Positions 1 to 13,229 are shown, counted from the stretch's first letter. The stretch: DNA of 64,000 nt from Dendrophyllia cribrosa (GCA_024195265.1 JAJLRJ010000006.1:11237487-11301486), one strand, 5' to 3'. Notes: generated by a model from the sequence alone, not told the origin. Numbers and translations are program-made.

Positions 1-199
1 GTCACAGCTAAATCACGCCCAGCTATAAGCAGGGACTAACTATTCCCAGACAGGAACTAGCATCCGCTTATATGACAGCAAACCTCATCGCAACGTGAAA
101 GAAGCCTTGACAGGATTCCCAGTGGAAGGTGTCTACGGTTGGTTGGATAGTAGCGTCGCGCTTCACTGGATTTAAGGAAATGGTGGTTAAAAGCAGTTC

Positions 200-1892
200 G
201 TGGCAAACAGAGTCAAGAAAATCCAGCAGCACAGCTTCATCCAATGGAAACATGTCCGTTCACACCAGAACCCCGCTGACGTTGGAAGCAGAGGAGGGCG
301 TGTAGATGAATCTGCGAAGTTGTGGTGGAAAGGTCCTGCATGGCTCGCCGAACCAGAAAGCTGGCCACCAGACATTGTCACCGCCGCTACAAGCGAAACT
401 CAAGCGGAAGCTAAAGTGGTGAGAGAAGCCTTGTTTGTGACCAAGACAGAGGACGATGCGCTGAATGAAACTCTGGATAAGCATGGCTTCTGGAAAGTCA
501 TACGAATCGTAGCGTGGATAGCAAGGTTCCTGAGTAACTGTAAAGCGAAAGGTGCGAAGAAGAAGTCTGGCCCTTTAACTACCGAGCAGACGGAGACCCA
601 AGTTGAAAGGTGGATTTACAGAGTGCAGTCCAGGTTTGCCACAACGGACAAGTATCAGAAAGACGAGCCTCGTCTCAACCTACAGAAGAATGAATACTGA
701 AGGGGTTTTCGAATGCCGAGGCCGCATTCAAGGTGACTATCCGCTCTACCTCCCTGATGATGATCTTTTCAGCGTGAAATTGGTCAGAACTGCACACGAG
801 AACACTCTCCACGGAGAAGTCAGTATGACGATGGCTAAAGTTCGATAAAAGTATTGGGTACCACGACTGAGACGACTAACCAAAAGGGTGACCAAAAGCT
901 GCAACGGATGCAAAAGGTTTCAAGCGGTAGCCTATGCACACCCACCAACAGGTAACCTACCAAGGGACAGAACTGAAGGGTCTACACCATTTCAAGTGAT
1001 CGGAGTCGATTACGCTGGACCAATCAAGTACCGAACGAGAGGAGGCAAAGAAGGAAAGGCGTACATCGTGCTCTTTGCCTGCAGCCTTGCCAGAAATCTA
1101 TACCTAGAGTTGCTTCCGGACCTTACCACTGACGAGTTCCTTGGAAGCTTGCAGCGCCTGATAGCCCGAAGAGGAAAACCGAAAAAAATCTACTCAGATA
1201 ATGGCCAGACTCTCATTGCTGCAGCGAAATAGTTGAAGCAGGTGGAGAAAGACGAGAAGTCCCAAGATTGGTTAGCCAGGCAAGGAATAAAATGGCAATT
1301 CAACTTAAGCAGAGCGCCCTGGTGTGGAGGCCAATTTGAAAGACTAGTTGGCCTTCTGGAGCAGTCCCTCTACAAGACCATTGGCAATGGAAATCTACAA
1401 TGGAAAGAGCTTCAAGAGGTCATTTTGGACGTCGAGATAACTCTCAACAATCGCCCTCTAGGCTATATGGAAGAGGATGTTGAGCTACCCGTGCTAACCC
1501 CTAATGCTCTATTGTTTGGGCAGCCAAATATTCTCTCAGAAATGGATCCCAGTAGGATAGAAAATGCTGACCTCAGAAATCGTGCAAGGTACCTTTCCAA
1601 GTGTAAAGAAGCCTTGTGGCGAAGATGGTCCCGAGAATATGTCAAGGCAATCCGAGAGCGACACAACATTATCCATCAAACCAAGGAAATGAATATAAAA
1701 GCTGGGGAAGTGGTGCTCGTGAAATCCAAAGAACGCAACCGGGAAAAATGGAAACTAGGAGTGGTGGACACCCCGATAGAAGGCAGGGATGGCGTTGTAC
1801 GAGCTGTGCGGCTCAGATCCGGAAAGTCATTTATCGAAAGACCCATTCAACACTTGTATCCTCTGGAACTGGCTTGTGATGTGTCGACTTAA
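200..1892 (+). pseudogene. BEL/Pao pol pseudogene (RNase H end, integrase, C-terminal domain)
   Basis: Segment 200-700 is in one frame and covers the RNase H/integrase linker, including HVRSHQNPADVGSRGG and a WWKGPAWL motif. From about 680 onward the coding signal continues in another frame, so a frameshift lies in between. A stop at 846-848 follows the HxxxxH zinc-binding part, and a second stop at 1230-1232 falls just after the second catalytic aspartate (YSDNGQT). The first integrase Asp lies in GVDYAGP near 1003 and the catalytic Glu in GGQFERLVG near 1336. The last segment (1233-1892) ends in a basic domain with a V-V-R-A-V-R-L-R strand, as in the C-terminal domain of Pao integrases. Three lesions make this a pseudogene. 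Confidence 0.85.
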
Positions 1893-2104
1893 AGAGAGGC
1901 CATACCCCTGAATGCAGAGGCCAAAGAATTCAGGCCGAGCAGACGAGCTGCAGTGAAAGCTCGAGAGTAGATGAAAGCTATAGCTAGCGCTGAAGACGAC
2001 GACGATTGATTTGACTTAATGAACGTTTAATGAGACATCGTGTTTTGTTCGCTGATCTCTAGAAACATTCAGTTTTAAATATGTATTTGCCCATATGCTT
2101 AGTC

Positions 2105-2350
2105 AAATAGGGGGAGTATATGGAGAACTTAGGTGATTGTGTGACGCTTGCGTGACTGAATGAACTTTGTTGATTGGATCTGTCAAGATCTGTCAACTGA
2201 TAGCTGTTTAGTTTACTCTGTAATCATGTGTAATTTTAGACTTAGGAACCCTAGCGTGGGAAGAAAAGGTTGTTGTGTAATCACTTGTGATCCGAGAGCA
2301 TTAAACAGGATGTGACAGTTCTCATGCGTCTGTTTTTGTCGAGACCTTTA
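2105..2350 (+). repeat. candidate polypurine tract and 3' LTR of the BEL/Pao element
   Basis: The coding region is followed by about 200 bp of non-coding sequence, then a purine-rich stretch AGGGGGAGTA at about 2109-2118. About 230 bp of unique-looking sequence comes next. This is where the plus-strand primer and 3' LTR are expected. The matching 5' LTR is outside the window, so the borders cannot be confirmed. Confidence 0.35.
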
Positions 2351-3984
2351 AGCTATTCACGCCACTGTATTTAAAGCTATTAAAATATTATTTACCCAAA
2401 CAAACACATTTACAAAATATAATGAATTCTTTGCAAAACCATAAAATAGAAATGGTGCATTTTGATAAAAACTTGAACTTAAACATAACCGTTTTATATA
2501 GGCCACAGACATATGGTAGCAATGTTAAATCACATTCAGTGTATATAAAGATTTTCCATGCCATGAGTACACGTACATGTACATGTACATGTACAATAAA
2601 AGGGGACTGTTCGACTATCATTTCCTAGAAATGTACTCACTTCTCAGTCGAAGCCAGGACACAACAAACATTTCACAGATACTATTTTAAAGATTATGTT
2701 CTATTTGTATCAACTCTTTTTGGTTGGTTGGAATTTTTTGCTGTCTTTGGGTAAAACATCGTTTGATCTGCTTGTGTAACTGTTTCAACTGCCACTGAAA
2801 TCGGTTGGGGCGTTTGAACATTATAGATTGCTTCATGGGCAGTGCGGGCGTACGCCCGGGCCGGTACGGTATTTACGCACCAGTTGGTTCGTATCAGAAA
2901 TCAAACGAGCGAGGCTTTGCGAGCGAGATTCACGAGCGAGCAAGAGAGATTACAACATACAATGTAGCAAAATCCATGTCTACACTACACGTGTTAGGTG
3001 TCCTATTACATTACGTAACATTTGTGATTGGACGCGACGAAACGCTTTTCTCACGTAAAGTCGTTTCGGCATTCTGATTGGCTGCGAACCCCGAACGGGG
3101 TTTTCAAACGCCAAATTTCAATAGAAAATCTCAAGAAGTATGAAATAAATATAACAAGAGGCTGCAAGCAGCCTATACTCATGCGCATGCGTAAGAAAGT
3201 TTTATGATATATTTTAAACATGATAAGAAGATGTCCGACATAGAGAAGAGTTACTCCTTTCATTCAGTCATCGTTCCTGCAAACCACGTTGTTTACCATT
3301 GAATGTTTTGTAAATGAAGGTTGTACCACAATGAAGCCAGTGATTCCTCTTAAGTCTTATATATACCAAACGTGAACATTAGTAATGTAAGTAGGGTTGT
3401 AGGAGATGCTGTCGTGACACTTCAGTAACGCTGTTTTACCGGAAGTGGGAGTAGCCGAAAGTCAGTAAACACGAAGTCTATGAACCGGAAGTGCACAATT
3501 TAAGATATGCGTGCATAAATTTGATTTTTTAACTCATTGCGCTTTGCGCATGAGTAATTAATATAAACGTGTTCTGTTGGGACACTACAACAAGAAACAT
3601 TTGAGCAGTTGAAACGGTCGCAATAGAACAAAACCAAAAAACGGCAAAAAAAAATCGTGCAAGGGTTTGAAGGTTGAAAAAAACATCTTGCACTTCTGTT
3701 GGTTGTGAAAAAAATAACATGCCTTTCCAGAAAGTCCCCCCACCCCTTCACATTTCTAATGGTGCATCCCTGAACGGTATAGGCATTCTGACGCGACATT
3801 AATTATCTTGTTTGCTTGTGAACGTCCCGCGACCTCCGAGTTTCTGACCGCTTTTTATTGATATCAGTCCAGAATACATCAGAATAATTTTAAAGATATT
3901 AAAGTATCATGAATTTTCGAATAACATTTACCAATTGCGCATCGAAAGTTTCCCGAGAAACAAACTTGAAAGTCAAAGTCATGC
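2351..3984. other. intergenic, no gene recognised
   Basis: No coding signal that I recognise. The stretch contains a short TGTACA/ACATGT microsatellite at 2575-2596. The motif GGCGTTTGAA near 2811 and its inverted form near 3100 could be the ends of a roughly 300-bp inverted-repeat element. Small palindromes lie around 3155-3190 and 3535-3560. Short open frames here show no family resemblance. Confidence 0.4.
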
Positions 3985-6900
3985 CTTGTGATGTTGGATA
4001 ATGTCTAGTTACGATGGATGATGACTAGCAACGGCAGATGATGCCTAGAGATGTTGAATGATGCCTAGTGATGTTGACTGATGTCAAGTGATGCTAGATA
4101 ATGCCTAGTGATGTTGGGTGATGTCTAGTTACGTTGGATGATGCCTAGTGATGGCAGATGATGCCTAGTGATGGCAGATGATACCTAGTGATGCTAGATA
4201 ATGCCTAGTGATGTTGGATGATGTCTAGTTACGTTGGATGATGACTCGTTACGTTGGATGATGCCAAGTGATGCTGGATGATGCCAAGTGATGCTGGATG
4301 ATGCCTAGTGATGTTGGATGATGCCTAGATGCGTTGGATGATGCCTAGTGATGCTGTATGATGCCTAGTAATGTTGGATGGTGCCTAGTTAAGTTGGATG
4401 ATGTCTATTTACGTTGGATGATGCCTAGTGATGCTGTATGATGCCTAGTGATGCTGTATGATGCGTAGTGATGTTGGATGATGTCTAGTTACGTTCGATG
4501 AAGCCTAGTGATGTTGGATGATGTGTAGGTGCGTTGGATGATGCCTAGTGATGGTAGATGATGCCTGATTACATTGGCTAATGCCTAGTGATGCTAGATA
4601 ATGCCTAGTGATGTTGGATGATGTCTAGTTACGTTGGATGATGAGTAGTGATGCTGTATAATGCCTAGTGATGTTGGATGCTGTCTAGTTACATTGGATG
4701 ATGTCTATTTACGTTGAATGGTGCCTAGTGATGCTGTATGATGCCTAGTGATGTTGGAAGTTATGTAGTTACATTGGAAGATGCCGAGCTAGTGATGCTG
4801 TATGATGCCTAGTGATGTTCTGTGATGCCTAGTTACGTTGGATGATGTCTATTTACGTTGGATGATGCCCAGGGATGGTGTATGATGCCTATAGTGATGT
4901 AAGATGATGTCTAGTTACGTTCGATGATGACTAGTGATGTTGGATGATGTGTAGTTAAGTTGGATGATGCCTAGTGATGGTAGATGATGCCTAGTTACGT
5001 TGGATGATGCCTAGTGATGCTAGATAATGCCTAGTGATGTTGGATGATGTCTACTTATGTTGGATGATGCCTATTATTCCTAGATGATGCCTAGTGATGT
5101 TGGATGATGCCTAGTTACGTTGGATGATGAGTAGTGATGCTGTATGATGACTAGTGGTGTTGGATGATGTCTAGTTACGTTGGATGATGTCTATTTGCGT
5201 TGGATGATGTCTAGTAATGCTAGATGATGCCTAGTTTTGTTGGATGATGCCTAGTGATGTTGGATGATGCCTAATGATGTTGGATGATGCCTGGTTACGT
5301 TGGATGATGCCTAGTGATGGTAGATGATGCCTAGTTACGTTGGATGATGTCTAGTGATGCTAGATAATGCGTAGTGATGTTGGATGATGTCTGGTTATGT
5401 TGGATGATGTCTATTATTCCTAGATGATGCCTAGTGATGTTGGATGATGCCTAGTTAAGTTGGATGATGTCTATTTGCGTTGGATGATGTCTAGTTATGC
5501 TAGATTATACCTAGTAACGTTGGATGATGTCTAGGTTTGTTGGATGATGCCTAGTGATGTTGGATGATGCCTAGTGATGCTAGATAATGCCAAGTGATGT
5601 TGGATGATGCTTAGTTACGTTGGACGATGAGTAGTGATGGTGTATGATGCCTAGTGATGTTGGATGATACCTAGTGATGATGGATGATGTCTGGTTACGT
5701 TGGATGATGCCTAGTGGTGCTAGATAATGCCAAGTGATGTTGGATGATGTCTAGTTACGTTGGATGACGCCTAGTGATGCTAGATGATGACTAGTGATGT
5801 TGGATGGTGTCTAGTTACGTTGGATGATGTCTATTTACGTTGGATGATGCCTAGTGATGCTAGATAATGCCTAGTGATGTTGGATGATGCCTAGTTACGT
5901 TGGATGATGCCTAGTTACGTTGGATGAAGAGTAGTGATGCTGTATGATGCCTAGTGATGTTGGATGATGTCTATTTACGTTGGATGATGTCTAGTAATGC
6001 TGGATGGTGCCTAATAATATTGGATGATGCCTAGTGATGATGGATGATGTCTGGTTACGTTGGATGATGCCTAGTGGTGCTAGATAATGCCTAGTGATGT
6101 TGGAGGATGTCTAGTTACGTTGGATGATGCGTAGTAATGCTGGATGATGCCTAGTGATGTTGGATGGTGTCTAGGTACGTTGGATGATGAGTAGTGATGC
6201 TGTATAATGCCTAGTGATGTTGGATGCTGTCTAGTTACATTGGATGATGTCTATTTACGTTGAATGGTGCCTAGTGATGCTGTATGATGCCTAGTGATGT
6301 TGGAAGTTATGTAGTTACATTGGAAGATGCTAGCTAGTGATGCTGTATGATGCCTAGTGATGTTCTGTGATGCCCAGTTACGTTGGATGATGTCTATTTA
6401 CGTTGGATGATGCCCAGGGATGGTGTATGATGCCTATAGTGATGTAAGATGATGTCTAGTTACATTCGATGATGACTAGTGATGTTGGATGATGTGTAGT
6501 TAAGTTGGATGATGCCTAGTGATGGTAGATGATGCCTAGTTACGTTGGATGATGCCTAGTGATGCTAGATAATGCGTAGTGATGTTGGATGATGTCTGGT
6601 TATGTTGGATGATGTCTATTATTCCTAGATGATGCCTAGTGATGTTGGATGATGCCTAGTTACGTTGGATGATGAGTAGTGATGCTGTATGATGACTAGT
6701 GATGTTGGATGATGTCTAGTTAAGTTGGATGATGTCTATTTGCGTTGGATGATGTCTAGTTATACTAGATTATACCTAGTAACGTTGGATGATGTCTAGG
6801 TTTGTTGGATGATGCCTAGTGATGTTGGATGATGCCTAGTGATGCTAGATAATGCCAAGTGATGTTGGATGATGCCTAGTTACGTTGGACGATGAGTAGT

Positions 6901-9900
6901 GATGGTGTATGATGCCTAGTGATGTTGGATGATACCTAGTGATGATGGATGATGTCTGGTTACGTTGGATGATGCCTAGTGGTGCTAGATAATGCCAAGT
7001 GATGTTGGATGATGTCTAGTTACGTTGGATGACGCCTAGTGATGCTAGATGATGACTAGTGATGTTGGATGGTGTCTAGTTACGTTGGATGATGTCTATT
7101 TACGTTGGATGATGCCTAGTGATGCTAGATAATGCCTAGTGATGTTGGATGATGCCTAGTTACGTTGGATGATGCCTAGTTACGTTGGATGAAGAGTGGT
7201 GATGCTGTATGATGCCTAGTGATGTTGGATGGTGTCTAGTTACGTTGGATGATGAGTAGTGATGCTGTATGATGCCTAGTGATGTTGGATGATGTCTAGT
7301 TACGTTCGATGATGTCTATTTACGTTGGATGATGTCTAGTAATATGCTGGATGATGCCTAGTAATGTTGGATGATACCTAGTGATGATGGATGATGTCTG
7401 GTTATGTTGGATGATGCCTAGTGGTGCTAGATAATGCCTAGTGATATTGGATGATGTCTAGTTACGTTGGATGATGCCTAGTGATGCTAGATAATGCCTA
7501 GTGATGTTGGATGATGCCTAGTTACGTTGGATGATGAGTAGTGATGCTATATGATGCCTAGTGATGATGGATGATGTCTGGTTACGTTGGATGATGCCTA
7601 GTGGTGCTAGATAATGCCAAGTGATGTTGGATGATGTCTAGTTACGTTGGATGATGCCTAGTGATGCTAGATGATGACTAGTGATGTTGGATGGTGTCTA
7701 GTTACGTTGGATGATGTCTATTTACGTTGGATGATGCCTAGTGATGCTAGATAATGCCTAGTGATGTTGGATGATGCCTAGTTACGTTGGATGATGCCTA
7801 GTTACGTTGGATGAAGAGTAGTGATGCTGTATGATGCCTAGTGATGTTGGATGATGTGTATTTACGTTGGATGATGTCTAGTAATGCTGGATGGTGCCTA
7901 GTAATATTGGATGATGCCTAGTGATGATGGATGATGTCTGGTTACGTTGGATGATGCCTAGTGGTGCTAGATAATGCCTAGTGATGTTGGAGGATGTCTA
8001 GTTACGTTGGATGATGCGTAGTAATGCTGGATGATGCCTTGTGATGTTGGATGGTGTCTAGTTACGTTGGATGATGAGTAGTGATGCTGTATAATGCCTA
8101 GTGATGTTGGATGCTGTCTAGTTACATTGGATGATGTCTATTTACGTTGAATGGTGCCTAGTGATGCTGTATGATGCCTAGTGATGTTGGAAGTTATGTA
8201 GTTACATTGGAAGATGCTAGCTAGTGATGCTGTATGATGCCTAGTGATGTTCTGTGATGCCCAGTTACGTTGGATGATGTCTATTTACGTTGGATGATGC
8301 CCAGGGATGGTGTATGATGCCTATAGTGATGTAAGATGATGTCTAGTTACATTCGATGATGACTAGTGATGTTGGATGATGTGTAGTTAAGTTGGATGAT
8401 GCCTAGTGATGGTAGATGATGCCTAGTTACGTTGGATGATGCCTAGTGATGCTAGATAATGCGTAGTGATGTTGGATGATGTCTGGTTATGTTGGATGAT
8501 GTCTATTATTCCTAGATGATGCCTAGTGATGTTGGATGATGCCTAGTTACGTTGGATGATGAGTAGTGATGCTGTATGATGACTAGTGATGTTGGATGAT
8601 GTCTAGTTAAGTTGGATGATGTCTATTTGCGTTGGATGATGTCTAGTTATACTAGATTATACCTAGTAACGTTGGATGATGTCTAGGTTTGTTGGATGAT
8701 GCCTAGTGATGTTGGATGATGCCTAGTGATGCTAGATAATGCCAAGTGATGTTGGATGATGCCTAGTTACGTTGGACGATGAGTAGTGATGGTGTATGAT
8801 GCCTAGTGATGTTGGATGATACCTAGTGATGATGGATGATGTCTGGTTACGTTGGATGATGCCTAGTGGTGCTAGATAATGCCAAGTGATGTTGGATGAT
8901 GTCTAGTTACGTTGGATGACGCCTAGTGATGCTAGATGATGACTAGTGATGTTGGATGGTGTCTAGTTACGTTGGATGATGTCTATTTACGTTGGATGAT
9001 GCCTAGTGATGCTAGATAATGCCTAGTGATGTTGGATGATGCCTAGTTACGTTGGATGATGCCTAGTTACGTTGGATGAAGAGTGGTGATGCTGTATGAT
9101 GCCTAGTGATGTTGGATGGTGTCTAGTTACGTTGGATGATGAGTAGTGATGCTGTATGATGCCTAGTGATGTTGGATGATGTCTAGTTACGTTCGATGAT
9201 GTCTATTTACGTTGGATGATGTCTAGTAATATGCTGGATGATGCCTAGTAATGTTGGATGATACCTAGTGATGATGGATGATGTCTGGTTATGTTGGATG
9301 ATGCCTAGTGGTGCTAGATAATGCCTAGTGATATTGGATGATGTCTAGTTACGTTGGATGATGCCTAGTGATGCTAGATAATGCCTAGTGATGTTGGATG
9401 ATGCCTAGTTACGTTGGATGATGAGTAGTGATGCTATATGATGCCTAGTGATGATGGATGATGTCTGGTTACGTTGGATGATGCCTAGTGGTGCTAGATA
9501 ATGCCAAGTGATGTTGGATGATGTCTAGTTACGTTGGATGATGCCTAGTGATGCTAGATGATGACTAGTGATGTTGGATGGTGTCTAGTTACGTTGGATG
9601 ATGTCTATTTACGTTGGATGATGCCTAGTGATGCTAGATAATGCCTAGTGATGTTGGATGATGCCTAGTTACGTTGGATGATGCCTAGTTACGTTGGATG
9701 AAGAGTAGTGATGCTGTATGATGCCTAGTGATGTTGGATGATGTGTATTTACGTTGGATGATGTCTAGTAATGCTGGATGGTGCCTAGTAATATTGGATG
9801 ATGCCTAGTGATGATGGATGATGTCTGGTTACGTTGGATGATGCCTAGTGGTGCTAGATAATGCCTAGTGATGTTGGAGGATGTCTAGTTACGTTGGATG

Positions 9901-10918
9901 ATGCGTAGTAATGCTGGATGATGCCTTGTGATGTTGGATGGTGTCTAGTTACGTTGGATGATGAGTAGTGATGCTGTATGATGCCTAGTGATGTTGGATG
10001 ATGTCTAGTTACGTTCGATGATGTCTATTTACGTTGGATGATGTCTAGTAATATGCTGGATGATGCCTAGTAATGTTGGATGATACCTAGTGATGATGGA
10101 TGATGTCTGGTTATGTTGGATGATGCCAAGTGGTGCTAGATAATGCCTAGTGATGTTGGATGATGTCTAGTTACGTTGGATGATGCCTAGTGATGCTAGA
10201 TAATGCCTAGTGATGTTGGATGATGCCTAGTTACGTTGGATGATGAGTAGTGATGCTATATGATGCCTAGTGATGTTGGATGATGTCTAGTTACGTTGGA
10301 TGATGTCTATTTACGTTTGATGATGTCTAGTAATGCTGGATGATGCCTAGTTTTGTTGGATGATGCCTAGTGATGTTGGATGATGTCTGGTTACGTTGGA
10401 TAATGCCTAGTGATGCTGTATAATGACTAGTGATGTTGCATGATTCTAGTTACGTTGGATGATGCCTAGTGATGCTCGATGATGCCTAGTGATGTTGGAT
10501 GATGTGTAGTTACGTTGGATGATGCCTAGTGATCATGGTAGATGATGCCTTGTTACGTTGGATGATGCTTAGTGATGCTAGATAATGCCTAGTGATGTTA
10601 AATGATGTCTAGTTACGTTGGATGATGTCTATTAATGCTGGATGATGCCTAGTAATGTTGGATGATGCCTAGTAATGTTGGATGATGCCTAGTTATGTTG
10701 GATGATGCCTAGTGATGGTGTATGATGCCTAGTAATGTTGGACGATGTCTAGTTACGTTGGATAATGCCTAGTGAGTGATGCTGTATGATGCCTAGTAAC
10801 GTTGGATGATGTCTATTTACGTTGGATGATGCCTAGTGATGGTGTATGATGCCTAGTGATGTTGGATGATGTCTAGTTACGTTGGATGATGTCTAGTGAT
10901 GTTGGATGATGTCTAGTA
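3985..10918. repeat. large minisatellite, 20-bp unit
   Basis: An array of nearly 7 kb of a 20-bp unit close to GTTGGATGATGCCTAGTGAT. Common variants carry GTCTAGTTAC, GTCTATTTAC or GCTAGATAATGCC. Units stay in 20-bp register for long stretches, with occasional 3-bp or 10-bp slips. TAG recurs in every unit and 20 is not a multiple of 3, so all frames are closed and the array cannot encode a protein. It continues after two transposon insertions, at 13230-13538 and 16238-16388. Confidence 0.97.
6170..9944. repeat. 1,887-bp higher-order duplication inside the minisatellite (two copies)
   Basis: Rare variant motifs recur at an exact spacing of 1,887 bp. TGGAAGTTATGTAG occurs at 6301 and 8188. AATATGCTGG occurs at 7341 and 9228. 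TTGGATGATGAGTAGTG before a TTCG variant occurs at 7246 and 9133. The two copies, about 6170-8057 and 8058-9944, look nearly identical. After 9944 the sequence jumps to match the region 822 bp upstream (AATATGCTGG again at 10050). An older copy of part of the block lies 1,547 bp upstream (TGGAAGTTATG at 4754). Confidence 0.9.
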
Positions 10919-11862
10919 AGAGGGTCCCCAATAGGTTTTTCGGGATCCGGGATTTGGCCTATTTCACGGTCGGGATTCGGGATTTTGGAAGAAAAGGGAA
11001 GCGAGATTCGGGATTGCAAGTTTGAACATTTCACATTATTACGAAGCGGGATTCGGGAAATGTTACTTTAAAGAAGCGAGATCCGGGAAGCCTTGTGTCT
11101 GTGACAGAAATGTACAAAGAAAATCCGTCAAATCAAGCTCTCATCAGACCTACCACGCGGCCGGCTATTGTGACCCCTATGGCGATCTGTGGTATGTTTT
11201 TGTGAACCTTGGCCGTAACAAGATGCTTTGGATCCATTTTTACAAGGGACTCTTTGTGACTTTTGTTATCTGTTGACCGGAGGTGTGACGTCTGTGACGT
11301 CTATCGATCAGTGCATGTGGAATACACAGGTAGGCCAGAGAGGTCAAGAGAGCGATACAATCTGAATCTAACGGTAGTTTTTAAAAACGCGCGCTTGTAT
11401 AGGACGTATAGCGATGTCGGAAACACAGACAGCGATGATCCCGACGTACATGACATTATTAGTTGTGTGGCTCTCTTTTATGAGAAAGGGAAGAGCGGAA
11501 GTTCCTTTTTACGAAAGGAGAAATTTCGGGCTCAACTTCCACCCCACGGAAGGTGAAGTCATTGAAGACCGTGAAGGAGAAAGTTTGGTAAGTTCTGGTT
11601 TTTTTGTAGTATCAATTTCAGAACCTTGCTATTACTCATTTCATCGTGACCATATTCAGTGCCTTCATCAAAATGACGACAGAGATAAATGGACAAATAA
11701 ATAGCACAGTGAAGACAGCGAATAGACCGAATAGTCGACCTTTTCAAAGCAAATGCTGCATGTTGTCGAGGGTGCAAAACATGCGCGAAATTATACGGAA
11801 TTCCATGTCAAATAAATTCCGCACAACTTCGATTCTTAAAAATCTATGAATTGTAAACTTAA

Positions 11863-12406
11863 AGTGCAACTAACCCCAATTTTTTCTTTCTCTAAATAAA
11901 ATCTCCTGTTTGTCCTGATTACTTGTGCGAAAAAAATATCGCTTCTACAGCTGGCGCTGTTTGAAGTTTCTGCCCCATTACCGAGCATTTGTGGGAGCTG
12001 GGTACGAACTTTGCTGTGACGTCATCGAAGGAGACCATTTGCCGTGTTCTCATAAGCATATCACCGCGAAGCAACAAAGGTGAAGGCATTTTAGCGCGAA
12101 TGGTACTCAAAAGCCAAAAAAGGGAATTTGTGCACTCCGATGCCTTTTTTATGTTTGCCAACAGTTCCTTTGCTCTTCACATCATGACAATCAATCTCCT
12201 TCGATAACGTCACAAGACGTCCAAGTAAACCTCGGACCCATTCTTTACATTGCTCCGTACTAGCCGAAAGAACCGCCAAAATTAGAAACTTTAAAAAACT
12301 ATAAAAACTCAAGGGAAATGCTACGGTAAAAAAAAATTCGCACAGGTAATCAGGACAATTAGGAGATTCCGTTTGGCGAAAAATATTATTGTGGGTTAGT
12401 TGCACT
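11863..12406. mobile_element. nested TTAA-type element (AGTGCAACTAACCC ends)
   Basis: The left end reads TTAA then AGTGCAACTAACCC. The right end is its inverted complement GGGTTAGTTGCACT, 544 bp away. TTAA is intact on the left (11859-11862) and altered on the right (AAAG). The element sits inside the larger 10919-13229 TIR element, so it inserted later. No coding capacity is visible. A related left end occurs at 63785. Confidence 0.7.
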
Positions 12407-12440
12407 AAAGATACAAGGCCAAAGAGTTTACCGATCCAAT

Positions 12441-12839
12441 TTGGAGTGTGTAACTGTGTTTCTGTCGGACATTCCTATTATGTCTATTATGCAACCTTTG
12501 CCACCTGCACCGATGGCACCACAGTGCATGCAGAGCATGAGGGACTGGGAGCAAACGTTTGGTGCAGCAGTGCGTCAGCGCTCCGTCAGACAAGAGACAA
12601 CGATGGCAAGAGCCGGAACCCTGCCTTCCTACCTCTACCAGAGAGAAATCCAAACAGGCGAATCGGTTTCCCTTGAACCCTCTATAACCGAAGAAGAACA
12701 ACAGGGAAACACAGACGAAACAGAAGAAGAAGGCGGTACTCTAGAGTACGATTCTGATAGCAGCGATGAAGATTTCGAGGAAGACGACGAGGCCGACGAC
12801 GAGGCCAATTTTCTCCTTGGAACAGTTTCACGGTTCTGA
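12441..12839 (+). CDS. hypothetical acidic protein inside the TIR element
   Basis: An open frame of 132 codons. An internal Met at 12480 gives a start at MSIMQPLPPAP. The N-terminal half is Pro/Met/Gln-rich, and the C-terminal third is strongly acidic, with runs of Glu/Asp and a SDSSDEDFEEDDEADDEA stretch. I recognise no family. It may be the last exon of a gene carried by the element, since a plausible donor (TTTG followed by GTAAGT) lies near 11586. It could also be a chance frame. Confidence 0.3.
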   Translation: MECVTVFLSDIPIMSIMQPLPPAPMAPQCMQSMRDWEQTFGAAVRQRSVRQETTMARAGTLPSYLYQREIQTGESVSLEPSITEEEQQGNTDETEEEGGTLEYDSDSSDEDFEEDDEADDEANFLLGTVSRF

Positions 12840-13229
12840 AGAACTATTCGTTTCGATAATATAATTATTTTTTGATTGTTGTGATTTACTTTATTCATTT
12901 CAGAGCCAAAATGACACTTAAGTTACACCAGGGTCGAAACGTTTATTAGTTTCAGTCCATTAGGAACACTGAATCATGCTGCACTTCGGTTCGAGATGAT
13001 TGTTGTGATCGCTGAAATGAAAAAGATATCATGAAGCTCTGTTAACAACACTTCTTCAACATTAACTTGAGATGGTGACTTTTGGACACTGTGTATGGCG
13101 CGAGGTATGGGACTTAATTGTTTTTTTCACCGGGATCGGGATTGTCCGATAAAAACCGTCGGGATTACGGGATTGAGGGAAAATTTTGGTCGGGATGTCG
13201 GGATTGAAGAACCCTATTGGGGACCCTCT

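Larger units (their letters stand above)
1..2350 (+). mobile_element. BEL/Pao LTR retrotransposon, decayed 3' part
   Basis: The reading frames encode, in order, the end of a BEL/Pao pol RNase H region, an H2C2-type zinc-binding segment, an integrase core and a C-terminal basic domain of the type found in this superfamily. The 5' part lies outside the window. A purine-rich tract near 2109-2118 is followed by about 230 bp that could be the 3' LTR. The frame changes near 650-700 and there are in-frame stops at 846-848 and 1230-1232, so the copy is not functional. Assignment to BEL/Pao rather than Gypsy rests on the domain order and the linker sequence. It is a recognition by eye, not a search. 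Confidence 0.85.
10919..13229. mobile_element. 2.3-kb TIR DNA element inserted in the minisatellite
   Basis: The element starts with AGAGGGTCCCCAATAGG and ends with the exact inverted complement, a perfect 17-bp terminal inverted repeat. It interrupts the 20-bp array. AGTA (10915-10918 and 13230-13233), or CTAGTA if the terminal CT is counted, flanks both sides. Both subterminal regions are rich in CGGGATT/CGGGATC words. No transposase is recognisable, so it is probably non-autonomous. The superfamily is not identified. Because the flanking array itself repeats CTAGT, the target-site duplication is only suggestive. Confidence 0.8.

Noticed and set aside
3500..3799. A 99-codon minus-strand frame with many Cys and Phe
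   Set aside because: Composition follows the A/T-rich runs on the other strand. No motif or splice context.
3985..10918. CRISPR-like or protein-coding reading of the 20-bp array
   Set aside because: There are no unique spacers, the units are contiguous, and TAG in each unit closes all frames. It is a minisatellite.
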